A program made the position numbers and the translations under genes. 64,000 nt of DNA from NCBI GenBank assembly GCA_024449915.1, contig JAMZAV010000024.1:806001-870000 (forward strand), given 5' to 3'. The notes below the pieces were generated by a model. That model was given only the letters and a program-made list of their open reading frames with translations. It did not search any database and had not been told where the DNA came from. Positions within the stretch are counted from its first letter, which is position 1, and every line of letters starts with the position of its first letter. The stretch comes from Sweltsa coloradensis (taxonomy: Eukaryota; Arthropoda; Insecta; Plecoptera; Chloroperlidae). Positions 34,115 to 45,090 of the stretch are shown in pieces.

Positions 34115-35092
34115 TAGGGTGACCAGACGTCCTGGAAATTCCTGGACAGTCCCGTTTGTTCGTAATGTGTCCCGGTGTCCCCAAAAAGTTTTTGGGGACA
34201 CTGTTTTGTCCCGGAATTTGAAAATGCCCGTGTTTCAGCACTCTTACCAATACACCAGTGGAGTTTGTATTGCTCTCGTTGGCAATGCCTCGTCTCTACG
34301 TCAACTAGTCGAGTCGGGCGCGTGTTGGGCCTTGTCAGTTAGTGCCTGACCTTGAGTGGGGGGTGTTTTGTGTTACAGTCGTGCTCCTCTTTTTTAATTG
34401 CGCATGTCACAGTGCAGTGCGTCGGAGAAGAACGTGTGGTTTTTGTTTCCGTTTCAATTGCAATTGCAGTACAGGTGAGATTATTATGATGGGTAAACGA
34501 AAATGTGTGTTTTTAATGACGATTTGCGAAAAGAATACGCATTTCTAGCTCGGTGTGATGAAAGTAATAGCAAGGTTAAATGTACTCACCGTCACACCGC
34601 CTTTTCAATCGAACACGGTGGTCTCGGAAATAAATGCCTTGTGGACGGACAATAAAAATAGGCTAAAAGTCGATACAATAAAAGCAATTTCAATTGGGAA
34701 ATCAATCAATGTGGGTGTGTTGACGTGTCTTGTACGAACTTTTATAGCATTTTGCTAAAAAATATAAAATTATTGGAGTCTATTCATTCATCAGATAAGT
34801 ACAAGCACAGTGATTCTTCTACTCCACTATACGACACTGATGCAAGCAACAGTCTGACCTTGGAGCCTCAGGATCAGGCATCTATGTTGTCGTAGTTCGC
34901 TTGAAACCCATCTTTGCTTAAAAGGATGCAGTGCGAGGTGGATTTTCGCATTCTTATCAATCAATAACACGCATCTAAAACGTTGTAAAACTGCTGTTAC
35001 GTAGCTTTTAGGGCAATCTGAAAATGTACCCACTCCCTAATGTGCCCTATGACCTTGTCCCGGATTTTTAAGTTCAAAATATGGTCACCCTA
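34115..35092 (+). mobile_element. hAT transposon remnant, 8-bp TSD
   Basis: The ends read TAGGGTGACCAGACGTCC and ATGGTCACCCTA. They are flanked by exact GATTTTCC repeats at 34107-34114 and 35093-35100. Unlike the other hAT-like elements here, it keeps a recognisable piece of transposase (34512-34655), so it derives from an autonomous hAT copy by internal deletion and decay. Confidence 0.92.
34512..34655 (+). pseudogene. hAT transposase N-terminal BED-type finger remnant
   Basis: The frame reads FNDDLRKEYAFLARC, then KVKCTHRHTAFSIEHGGLG, and stops at TAA 34653-34655. The KC-x-x-C...FSIAHGG pattern is typical of BED zinc fingers of hAT transposases. Here the second Cys position is Arg and the frame dies soon after, so it is inactive. 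An apparent start, ATGGGTAAACGAAA at about 34490, is one frameshift away. Confidence 0.65.
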
Positions 35093-35263
35093 GATTTTCC
35101 TTCCTAGGCTAGGGTGGTGCATTATGACCTGAGGGCTGATAAATAAAATTTAAAAATTAAACTTTTGTTCTACAGTTAGGCCCTACTTACTTATAGATCT
35201 ACTGAGTCATTTAACATTTTTTACAATTTATTATGTTTCATTGTTTTGTCAGTTTTGGCTTGA

Positions 35264-35473
<210 letters not shown>

Positions 35474-35649
35474 TAACATAGGCCTAATCATATTTTTCAC
35501 CAATTTCATTTAGAAATGTTTTCCTGTTTGAATCTAGGCCTACTCTCTTTACCAGAAGTAAATCAAGGGCTGGCACCTTGATTTACTTCTCTCCGTACCA
35601 TGTTAATACCAAGTTCATGTCATGCTCATAGCTTATGGTTTGTTTTCAG

Positions 35650-35778
35650 TATGTAGTGTGGTGCATCCTTTGGATTGGCTGGAATATCTTCTTAATCTGC
35701 TTCTACCTAAGTGCTGGGTCACTTGATAAGGACTCTGACGTACTTAATTTCGGTACTGGCACCGTCAGCTGGTTTGAG
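35650..35778 (+). CDS. NKAIN: NKAIN exon, transmembrane helix
   Basis: TTGTTTTCAG acceptor, GTAGGC donor, 43 codons in phase 0. YVVWCILWIGWNIFLICFYL is a transmembrane helix close to human [20 protein letters not shown]. It is followed by SAGSLDKDSDVLNFGTGTVS and WFE, corresponding to the extracellular loop start (human MTFNTSLHRSWW). The WNxFxICFYL signature is diagnostic for the family. Confidence 0.95.
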
Positions 35779-37429
35779 GTAGGCCTGGGCTAGACTTTTC
35801 TTGTGTTCCGACTTCTGATTATTGAATTTATTTCTCAGTTAGGTCCATAGTCTCTGAACTGTGTTTCTTTTATTTAGGTTGTTGGTTTATTTAAGTCATC
35901 ACTCTTCAACATTCGTCGAAACCTAATTTTTCACTAAGCTGAAAATCTGGGGAATTTGGTTTTTGAAATGTCATTATTCATTAATCGTTACTCATTAGAT
36001 ATAGGCCTAGGCAGGCTCCCGGTAGGTCTTTAAATCATTATTTATTTATTTATTTTATTTAAGTAAGCCTTCTACAGTGTTAACTCATATGCATGTCATA
36101 TATATAGACATGCGAGTATTTGATGTTGAATAATTTCTTTTAGTCCTAGACTGGTATTTACTGTTTTGTTTTGTGCTGGATTTAAACACAGCTTTAAGCT
36201 AGTTTTTGTTACCTAAATCTGCTACTGGTACATGCTTAATTTTGAGTAGTACCTACCTGATGGTGTCATAAGTGGGTAGGCCTATGGAACCTGGAGAAGT
36301 GTTTTCACCGATTTCCCAGTCCTAATCTCTTTGAGAACTGTTCTACTAGGCTAATAAATTAGTTTTCTTGTGGCTGGCTTGTCTATTCATGGCAGCATCT
36401 ACATCTAGGCCTACATAGGCCCTAAAGATAGTTAGTAGGCCTACAAGTTTTGTTCAGTTAGATAGAGGTATAGGTGGAGGCCTACATTTAAAGAGGCTAT
36501 AACCCCCAAAAGTTACATTTTTACCACATAACCAAGGCCTATTGCATACTTTAACACTAAAAGTACCATAAAAAAAATGCAAATGATTTTACACAAATTC
36601 AAGCTTTTTAATCCTGAAATTTGCAAAATTAAGCGTTTTGGTGAACTGTTTTAAATCGACTTTGACCTGCTTTTTTCCACATAGATACTAGAGCATTGTA
36701 CCAATGTAAAATGGCCATTTAGAAAATTTTGTGTTGAAACTGTGAACAAATATACACAAACACACAAAAATATGTATTCCGAAATCACACCTGCTCTTGG
36801 TAATCAGCATATTTTGACCAAACCATTTGCCCAAATTGCATAAACAAAACGTTTTGGATTTATAGAAAAGGTTGACAAGTACCTACACCAATAATGGCCA
36901 ATTTTTTTGCTGCAAAAATCCTCCAAGGTTACAGCCCTGGCATAAAGATGGTCCCCATGTTATTTCTTATGGGAGATTTTTGCCGATGAGACTAAACTCC
37001 GAAAATGACCAAGTTTGACTAAAAAAATTGCATGAATGAAGTATATATTTTAATTTTATGAGTTTAGCAGGTGAATATCCCTTTAAAAGTCTTAATGTTA
37101 TAAACAATGTTTCCATATGATAATTTACATTTCACAGAATCCCACAAGGGTCCATCTACTTGTCCCTAGTAGACCCTATATATTTTGATGAAAAGTGTGC
37201 CAAACAACTGGATCACATGAGTAAGAGAGAGCATGGAGTAATACGTCTGCAGTGATAATGAATAAATTTATAAACTATCATAATTTTATCCATATGAAAA
37301 ATGCTTTAGCATTTCTAGTTGTTTTTGTATTACAGTACCTAAATATATGTGTCTCGTTATACCGGTACTCAAATTGAGGTAACCTAGCAATTGAAATCTG
37401 GTTGCTAAGTTTGTTTTAATCTTTACCAG

Positions 37430-37585
37430 GTGAATGGCTATGGATGCAGAGCAGTGTTTCCCACTAACCTAACAGCAGAGTCTGCTGACCCATTCAGACC
37501 AATACGACCAGAGGAGGTTAACGGTTGTGTGCTCGACTACGAGTATGTGGAAGTTTTACATTCAGCCATCCAATGTATTTTGTCC
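37430..37585 (+). CDS. NKAIN: NKAIN exon, extracellular loop and start of next helix
   Basis: CTTTACCAG acceptor, GTAAGT donor, 52 codons in phase 0. It contains VNGYGCRAVF, then GCVLDYEYVEVLHSAIQCIL. Human NKAIN has ENGPGCLV...[22 protein letters not shown]. The paired cysteines (GYGC and NGCVL) are at the family positions and probably form a disulfide in the loop. Confidence 0.95.
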
Positions 37586-37727
37586 GTAAGTACTAAATAC
37601 GTAGTGTTCTTTTACTTTTATATGTATCCCAATTTTTCAAGTGGATCTAGTTATGGAAATGATCCCATGTGTCTTGTATATGCAATGCGAGAAGATTTTT
37701 CACTCTCCTTCTTGAGGTTAATGTTAA

Positions 37728-38451
37728 CCCATCCGCTTTCCATTTAAATGGCCCCATTTTCCCCTAGAAATCCATTTATTTTTGCTAAGGGATGAGAATA
37801 GCACACAACTTTATTAAGTTGTATCTCCTAAAGATATTATCCGATTCCTATCAAATAAATGTTGGGTTGCTGGTAAAAGGTTATTTGGTAGGCCTACCTA
37901 TTGCTGGAAACTTTAGAATCCCTTTTCCAGTCGTAGACTTTGCCTTTTTCATGGGGGATTAGGCCTAGGCCTACCCCTACCAGGCCAGTCACCGCTCCCG
38001 CCCGCCACATTATCATCACTGTCACTCTCTTGTTCTACACTTTCAGGGTCACTGTCACTTACTTAGAATAATTGTCATTGTCACTTGAATTATTATCATT
38101 ATCACTCTCACTCATAACAAAATTGTCTGAGTCACTGTTCAGCAAAATGTCCTTAAAGTTGTAATCTGTGAACCTACTACGTGCCACCATTTTTACTGTA
38201 AACAAATCTTTCAACTGGCCAGAAAAGCAACAAAAACTAGCCTAGAAGCGATCGAAAACCACCTGTTATCCACAATTGTTGAAACAAGTAGAAGGCATTG
38301 CATGCGATCTGTTGGCGACTAGGCGAACTACTTGACTCTTCCAGTCGATAACGCAGAGTGCTGCATCAGGCCGTCGATTCGATTGTTAGGTAAGCCAGCA
38401 TACATCGAATACAAGTCGTCGATTCGATCGTAGAGTAAGGGGGGGGGGGTT
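37728..38451 (-). mobile_element. possible piggyBac-like remnant in NKAIN intron
   Basis: Between TTAACCC at 37725-37731 and GGGTTTAA at about 38446-38453 the DNA is transposon-like, ending next to TTAA/TTTAA as piggyBac insertions do. Inside, a minus-strand frame (38059-38190) has the acidic Ser/Asp-rich start common in piggyBac transposases. The inverted ends do not match well, so this is tentative. Confidence 0.25.
38059..38190 (-). pseudogene. acidic N-terminal fragment, possible piggyBac transposase
   Basis: ATG at 38190 in GTAAAAATGG context, 43 codons to TAA. MVARSRFTDYNFKDILLN is followed by a D/S/N/E-rich run. The pattern of a short basic start, a DILL-like helix and an acidic Ser/Asp stretch recalls piggyBac transposase N-termini, but the catalytic region is absent. 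Confidence 0.25.
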
Positions 38452-38638
38452 TAATGGTGTCTGAAAATTTGTCATAAATTCTACCAACTCCCAATTATGA
38501 TCATTTTTACTCTGATATACCTGTGATGGAATTGGAATTGACATTGAATTTATTGTGTATCAGTGCCAACTGCCAATAGACGCTGTGGCTGAATGTCTAT
38601 TATTACTAACGTTTTGATTGTGTATTTTCTTGTTTAAG

Positions 38639-38699
38639 ATGCTTGGTGGGATAGCTGGCATTCTCCTGAGTCAGATATTTCTGGAAGAAGATGATAGTT
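38639..38699 (+). CDS. NKAIN: NKAIN exon, last helix and EEDDS
   Basis: The acceptor is TTGTTTAAG and the donor is GTAAGT; 20 codons plus one base (T). It encodes MLGGIAGILLSQIFLEEDDS, matching human FGFVFACYVSKVFLEEEDS. It finishes the last transmembrane helix. It exits in phase 1, which fixes which downstream exons can follow: 40620, 45475 and 50760 all accept it in frame. Confidence 0.93.
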
Positions 38700-39548
38700 G
38701 TAAGTAGACCTTATCACATTCTTCTCTGAAATACCAATGGTCTTTCATGTCATTGTGTACTGGGAACTGAACATATTTGCTGGCATCCGATAATCTTTTT
38801 TCTTCTAAAGTGAAAAGAATGGGATAGTCCTCAATCCTCATTACTAAACCCATCTTTATTTAAAACATATTTTATCCCCTTGAGTTGATTGTTTTACCAT
38901 TTATTTATAAGGCAGTGAAACAATGTTAATGTAGGAGTCATGTGAATGAATTAATTCGGTGGCTAACATATTATCTCAACTTCAAAGATGTTGTCACAAT
39001 GTATAGATAAAATTGAGAACATTGTGAACCTCTTACGAAATGAATCGTGGATTATGCTCAACGCAATGGTCAATATACCTATACCTGATATTGATAGGGC
39101 AATTACCATATTTACCCAAATCTAAGCCTATTTTATTTTTCCCATTTTAAAGTAAAATAATGGAGTGATTGATTGAATGGGGGGGGGGTTCTATATTTGC
39201 ACAGTTAGAATGTAATGTTATCAGTTTGCAAGAAATTGGTAAGTGTATCTCGATTTACTCGGGCTTAGGCCTACTGCACTAATACCTTTGCCTTCATCAC
39301 AACTAGAAACTGTACTCTGGACGATATACTATTGAAAAAAAGTCTTATTGTTATTTGTTAGTATAGCCTAATGTTGCATTGTGGAAGAAGATTGTAAGGG
39401 CACAAATAGGAGCTATTTCACATCCTGTAACTCGTACTACCATTTGTTTATCATAAAAATTAAGTTCAAGGCACAACATTACATTATATAAATGTACAGT
39501 ACGTACTAAATTATACACAAAAAATATGTTCATGACAATAAATTCCAC

Positions 39549-40172
39549 TTTGGCTTCTGTAGCTCACTTGATTGCGGGCGCAGGTGGAAGCATATGACAC
39601 CAAGGGACATAGATTTGAATGCTGCAAGAGGCAGAACGGTTCTTTACTTTGGCTTCTGTAGCTCACTTGCATCTGGCCCAGTTCTGAAGCATAACACAAG
39701 GAACACAGATTTGAATGCTGCACAGGCAAGAAGTTTTTCTTTGGCTTCTGTACTCACTGTCGCGCGTCTAGCTACCCCCAGGGACCAGATTTAATGCTGC
39801 AAGAGGCAGAATGATTCTTTACTTTGGCTTCTGTAGCTCACTTGATTGACGTCGCAGTTCGAAGCATATCACACCAGGGACAAGATTAATCTGCAAGATG
39901 CAGAACGTTTTTACTTTTTTCTTCTGTAGCTTTATGCGGCCAGTTATGAAGCTATCACACTTCAAGGACACAGTTGATGCTGAAGAGTCAGAACTGGTTC
40001 TTTACTGCTTTGAAGCTCACTGATGTGGCGCAGTCTGAAGCAATATCACTACCAATGGACATAGATTTGAGTGCTGCAAGCAAAGTATTCTTTCTTCGGC
40101 TTCTGTAGTCCTTGATGCCGCGCAGTTGTGGAAGATATCACACCTAGGACATAGAATTTGAATGCTGCAAGA
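39549..40172. repeat. minisatellite, about 7 units of 83-99 bp
   Basis: Unit starts (TTTGGCTTCTGTAGCTCAC) lie near 39549, 39648, 39740, 39823, 39916, 40006 and 40094. Each unit has GATTTGAATGCTGCAAGAGG-like sequence in the middle. Units differ mostly by single-base gaps. It lies in the NKAIN intron before exon 40620. Frames across it are not genes. Confidence 0.85.
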
Positions 40173-40619
40173 GGCCAGGGATTTTTAGTAACATTCATTT
40201 ATCTTTACTATACCACTCATGTTGACCATTTAACTTTGTTAATAGAGCAACAAGGGGGCATCAAATCACGTCCCATCACAAGTTTTCATTTCCATTGTCC
40301 TCTTAGTACAGAGGATAGCTATTCGCTCCTTGAAGATACTCGTGATACAATCATTAAATCATTAATCAGTAATCACTAATCAATTGTTTTTATCATGATT
40401 TGTCTTTCTGTATATTTATGGTACTAGGGTACATCAATTCCTAACAAATCTATCAATAGTTTTTGCTTTTTTCTACAGTTTTATGTCTTAGAGTTAACTT
40501 TTCAGTGGTGGGGGTGGAGGTGAACTGTCGCCTTTGAACCATGGCTTGCGCATGAATACTGCACTAAATATTGTATACATAAATCATAGCCTGTGACTAA
40601 CAAATGTAATATCTTTCAG

Positions 40620-40656
40620 TCGACTTCATAGGTGGTTTCGACCCTCAGTTGGTTTG
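40620..40656 (+). CDS. NKAIN: NKAIN short alternative exon (FDFIGGFD)
   Basis: The acceptor is ATCTTTCAG. With the T from exon 38639 it reads FDFIGGFDPQLV, and human NKAIN has FDFIGGFD at the same place. A GTAAG donor after 40656 exits in phase 2 (TG). If this donor is not used the next codons are TGG TAA, giving a C-terminus ...PQLVW and a stop at 40658-40660. If used, a phase-2 acceptor at 45497 (TGTTAG before CAAATC) would continue as C-KSPQHLALRPMYVTD. This restores the family spacing between FDFIGGFD and the HLQLQPLY-like block. Confidence 0.8.
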
Positions 40657-41711
40657 GTAAGATTCACACTTTCTCACTGAATGTTGAATGCTATATTTGG
40701 CTCATGTATTAGTACATTATTATGTTTTGTTGAATTGTTGAATAGTAAAATGAATGAAATGCAACCAAGGGATGGGAAAAACCCATATAATTCAGTACAC
40801 ATGTAAACTCTTGCAATTCTTGCTCTTGTACATGGCCATTTTTCCCGTTCCTGTGATATTTTTGTCCAGGCAAAGATTTTGTAATAATTGGATGAGCGAA
40901 GCGAAGACTTCAATTTCACCGACCCCCCAAAAAATTTAGCTTGGATGTTTTTTTTTTTTTTTTCCCCGTCTGTTTGTTCGCTCTCTACCGGGCAAACGGC
41001 GTATGCGATCTTGATGAAAATTTGACACGACCTTCGTTTTCTCTGAACTTAGACTTGCCACGTTTTTGGGTACAATCGAAGAAATATTTCTCATGAATAT
41101 CGTACTTTTACGATTTTTTTCGATTTTTAGTGCGATATTTTCGTGACATTTGGACCGATTCTGACCAAACGGGTGGGGCTGCAATATATTTCACATGCAC
41201 ATTAAGGTAACGGTGATGTATTGACTTTTGAAAGAAAAAGTTGAAAAAGTTAGCCAGAATCTATAGAAATAAAGGTTTTAATTTGATTTTTTTGAGGTGT
41301 TACCCTATGAACACACATACGTTATTATAACGTTATTATAACGTATGCGTCTTGGTTGTAAATACGTATTATACTTACGTTGTAATAACGTCTCTATGTC
41401 AATAGCTTTAACGTTTAAATTACGGTTGTAGAAAACGTAATAAATACGTATGATAATACGTTATTATAACGTATTACATACGTATTAAATACGTAATAAA
41501 TACGTATTTATCATACGTAATAATAACATTAAACCATACTTTTTCATAACGTCCACTAGCGCTATCTAGTAGACATGCAAAAAAGCTACTATCAAAAAAT
41601 TTAATTAAAACAAAATTTATTTCTAGTCTACGAGTTTTGTGTCACCGGTCCGAGATAAGGGATACATTTTAATGTTAGATGAGATCGAATACACATGGTT
41701 AAATTTTATCG

Positions 41712-41784
41712 CCAACACCCGGACTCGAACCCGGGATACCTTCCTCCAGATCGGGACGCGCTATCCACTCGGCCACTGCAGCTG
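41712..41784 (-). pseudogene. tRNA-like sequence with pol III A and B boxes
   Basis: On the minus strand, A box TGGCCGAGTGG (41765-41775) and B box GGTTCGAGTCC (41721-41731) both fit the pol III consensus, about 40 bases apart, in a 73-base tRNA-sized frame. The T-arm CCCGG...CCGGG pairs only with an 8-base loop. The acceptor and anticodon stems do not close, so it is a tRNA pseudogene or SINE head carried by the transposon. Confidence 0.6.
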
Positions 41785-42639
41785 TGCAGTACATCGCGCG
41801 TCAGCTAGCTTAAGAAGGTGGAGCCCGCGCGCGAGTAGTCTTTGTGTGAGATGTCCCATTGCGGAACAAAAATGCGCTTGCGTCTCTTGCAACAAAATAA
41901 GAATCTATTTTAGTTTGAAACATAAGATAAAACTGATGTCGTTGAAGATATTTTTACTTAGTTATGTAAACAAACTTACCGTCTTACATTATTAATTCAT
42001 AAATTAATTTCGTCAAAACTTCAGCGGGATGAAGTATTATTTTCAATATAATCTTGAATGACAACAGTGCAGCAGAGGATTATCTAGATTGGTTGATTGG
42101 GTTTATTGGTTTTTAGTTGGGAAATCCAAGACAAATTAATACTACGGCAGAGCTTTCGTGAAACAGTAAGCAATTTATTGCTGGAGATTCACATTACACT
42201 TCCATGTTTGCTTTATCTCAAATTGTATGACAACTAATTGGTAATCTCATTACGCCGCAAAAAATCAATTTGTTTTTAGAGTATCAGGGAAATACCGAGA
42301 AAACGCGCAATTCTAATTGTCGTTTTGATGCAGTGTATAAAAAAACGATTGTTCCGAGATAGAACAACTAATCATTGAAATTAACCACACTTAGATCAAG
42401 TCGAAAGTTTTAATTAATTATTAATAAATTCATTTTATTATTTAGTTAAAGCATTCACTCATAAAAAAGTCCACGAAGGAGGAAAAAGAAATAAGAAAAG
42501 AAATATGTAATAATTGGATTAATGAATATCGGCACAGCTTTTTTTAGTTATCTCAGAACTAACTTAGACTGACTTATAACATTAAAACAATTCATTATTC
42601 AATTAGTATTTTAATAACTATGAATTAATTGTAATATTT

Positions 42640-43290
42640 ATGGCGGTATAAAAACGTTTTTGAAACGTTATTGAAATACCGTTAAATAACGTTACGGTAA
42701 TACCATAGCACAGATACCATAGTTTATACGTTTGTAGTTGGTATTTCAATAACCACGAAAAAAGGTAATATTAAATACCATAAATAACGTTATTAAAACG
42801 CTAATAATACACAGTTATTTGTAACGTTTAGGCAACTACAAATTTATACATATGAAATTGGTATTTTAATAATTATGAAATAAACGTAATCTTTATTACT
42901 GTATTAAAACGTTTTTAAAACGTTACTGAAATACCGTTATTTTAACGTTACGGCAATACCAAATTATAACCGTATGTAATTGGTATTTTAATACCCATGA
43001 ACAAAACATGATATTTTTTACCATTAAAAACGTTATTAAAACGTTATTGAAATACCGTTATTTTAACGTTATGATGTTACCAATTTGTATGTGTTTTGAA
43101 TTTGAAATTTTAAAATGTAATAATTTCAAATACCATTTGTAACCGTATAATAACGTTTTAAAAACGTAATCGAGATACGGTATTTTAAATGTTTTTGCAT
43201 ACGGTTTTTCATACGTAATATTTTGGTAATTCCATAACCATAACGTTAAAATACCATTCCATACCGTAATAAAACGTTTTTATAACGTAT
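42640..43290. repeat. subterminal repeat array inside the TA element
   Basis: Units with AAAACGTTATTGAAATACCG, TTTTAACGTTA and TTGGTATTTTAATA recur at about 42650, 42900 and 43025, with a diverged one near 43150. Each mixes direct and inverted ACGTTA/TAACGT words. Related TAACG/CGTTA sequence fills 41310-41530 at the other end. Confidence 0.65.
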
Positions 43291-44030
43291 GTGTGTTCAT
43301 AGGGTAAATATTTAAATCTTTATTTCTATAGGTTCTAGCTAACTTTTTCAACTTTTTCTTTCAAAAGTCAATACATCACCCTTACCTTAATGTCCATGTG
43401 AAATATGAACGTTGTAGCCCCACCCGTTTGGTCAGAATCCGCCAAAATAGCACGAAAATATAGATTTTAGATCTTTCTCACAGCCTTGTATGAAAACTTC
43501 ACTGGAGATTTTATACCTTACTCACAGCCTTGTTACAAACAATCAAAGATCCAACAGACCTAATGATTTGCTTTGTATGGGCCGTGTTAATATGTTTTTA
43601 TTATTTTAAATTAATATAAACATTTTATAATTAAAAAGCTCATCCATCAACGCGACTAAAAAAAGCGTTTGCGAAGCTTCCTAGTATCATTTACACGAGT
43701 ATTTTCTTAAGACAATATAAATAAGTGTCTCTCTCTGTGAAAGATTGAAAAAGACGTCACCCTCGGCGCTATGCCGACAGTTACTGAAATTTTATCTTCC
43801 CTTTTATCCGCTCTATCGAACATTGACACTCAGCAAGTATCAAACGTTTAACTTTTCGTAAGACACAGTTGGCCCTACACATGTACAGGTACTTGCTTCA
43901 ACGTGCAAATGCTTACATGTCCCATCCCTAATGCAAACACCCACATTTATAGAATGTAAACATCCCCTCAAGGCACAAATCAAAGCTCTCTCCATGATGA
44001 CTGAACCTTTTTTGGGATACAATTATTACT

Positions 44031-45090
44031 AGGAAAACGCTCAGTTGGACGCGTTGTTGAGCGAGCACCGGTACGTGCAACATGACCCGAGTATGACATT
44101 CTCATAAGGCCCAACACAGTGTAGGCCTAACTGGATATTGACATTGTAATAATTCACGTCATGCCTTCTTAAGTGTTTCTTTGTATCTTCACTGCCTCCT
44201 TGATTTTTAACATCATTTTTCGAATTATGATTACCAATAAGTCTTTAAGGTCTTGACCGATTTAGCTGAAAATTTGTAAAATAGGAGAGAATGGATAAAA
44301 TCCACCGCCATCTAGAGGACCTTGACATCATTTCTTTGGGAAAACTATTTTAACTCTTGATTACTTCTAGGTGGCAGTGCATAGTGACCAGAATTCTTGT
44401 GCGACTTTTCGTTGCCATGGTAACGTTACTTTTGTTAAAATGTAATTTCTATCTACACTACTTATCGGATCAAAATAAAATTAACATATTCGTGACCGGA
44501 CGGACATTCTAAATGATTTGGCTACCTCAGATTTTGTCGCCGTTCAGTTTTAAAAAAAAAACTTTAGATTAACTTTAATGTAACTTTATAACTTTTGGAA
44601 CGATTTTGCCACAAAACTAATGGCATTCAATCGGGAACGAAGTTTGCGGATGGTCAAAATTTCAACTCGATCCGAGCCTCCGTTCGACCGCTATCATGAG
44701 CCAAAAAAGCTGCGCGACTTTCCGTTGCCATGGTAACGGTACTTTGTTATAATGTAATTTCCATCTACACTACTTATCGGATCAAAATAAAATTAACATA
44801 TTCGTGACCGGACGGACATTCTAAATGATTTGGCCACCTCAGATTTTGTCGCCGTTTAGTTTTAAAAAAAACTTTCGATTAACTTTAATGTAACTTTTTA
44901 ACTTTTTGAACGATTTTGCCACAAAACTATACAGCAACCCGCATAGTTGGTATGTACATGTGTGCAAAGTTTCAGGTCGATCAGAGAAACGGTGCGACCT
45001 GTATCAAAGCAGTAACAGAATAAAAAAAATTTAAAAAAAACAGACATTCGAGCCATAAGAGTCAAGTGGAGACGCTCGCTTCGCTCGCTC
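44031..45090 (-). mobile_element. GAGCGAAGC-family element, copy 5, with 10-bp TSD
   Basis: Plus-strand ends are AGGAAAACGCTC and CTCGCTTCGCTCGCTC, the reverse of the other copies' order. The identical 10-mer AATTATTACT sits directly outside both ends (44021-44030 and 45091-45100). This gives the clearest boundaries for the family and a target-site duplication near 10 bp. The interior contains a duplicated 220-bp block. No ORF. Confidence 0.8.
44401..44930. repeat. duplicated 220-bp block inside copy 5
   Basis: 44401-44622 and 44713-44930 are near-identical (for example TTATCGGATCAAAATAAAAT, CGTGACCGGACGGACATTCT, CAGATTTTGTCGCCGTT). The offset is 312 bp. Confidence 0.85.

Larger units (their letters stand above)
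41303..43304. mobile_element. nonautonomous TIR transposon with TA flanks
   Basis: The inverted ends CCCTATGAACACACATACGT and ACGTATGTGTGTTCATAGGG are each followed inward by GTTATNATAACG-like sequence. TA lies immediately outside on each side, consistent with a TA target-site duplication (Tc1/mariner type or similar). The interior has no transposase. It is made of repeated AACGTTATT/AATACCGTTA units and includes a tRNA-like segment. Confidence 0.75.
40889..43682 (+). mobile_element. GAGCGAAGC-family element, copy 4, interrupted by another transposon
   Basis: It starts TGGATGAGCGAAGCGAAG and ends CATCAACGCGACT...GCGTTTGCGAAGC. The blocks at 41139-41290 reappear inverted at 43318-43455 (TTCTGACCAAACGGGTGGGG and its complement), so this copy was itself a foldback. 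A 2-kb element (41303-43304) has landed near the centre of the palindrome. Confidence 0.75.

Noticed and set aside
36487..37086. Possible TIR element (TTTAAAGAGGCTATA and TATCCCTTTAAAAG)
   Set aside because: The inverted match is short and imperfect, with no target-site duplication.
41301..43306. CRISPR-like reading of the repeated ACGTTA words
   Set aside because: Spacing is irregular, repeats are degenerate, and the context is a eukaryotic transposon with inverted ends.
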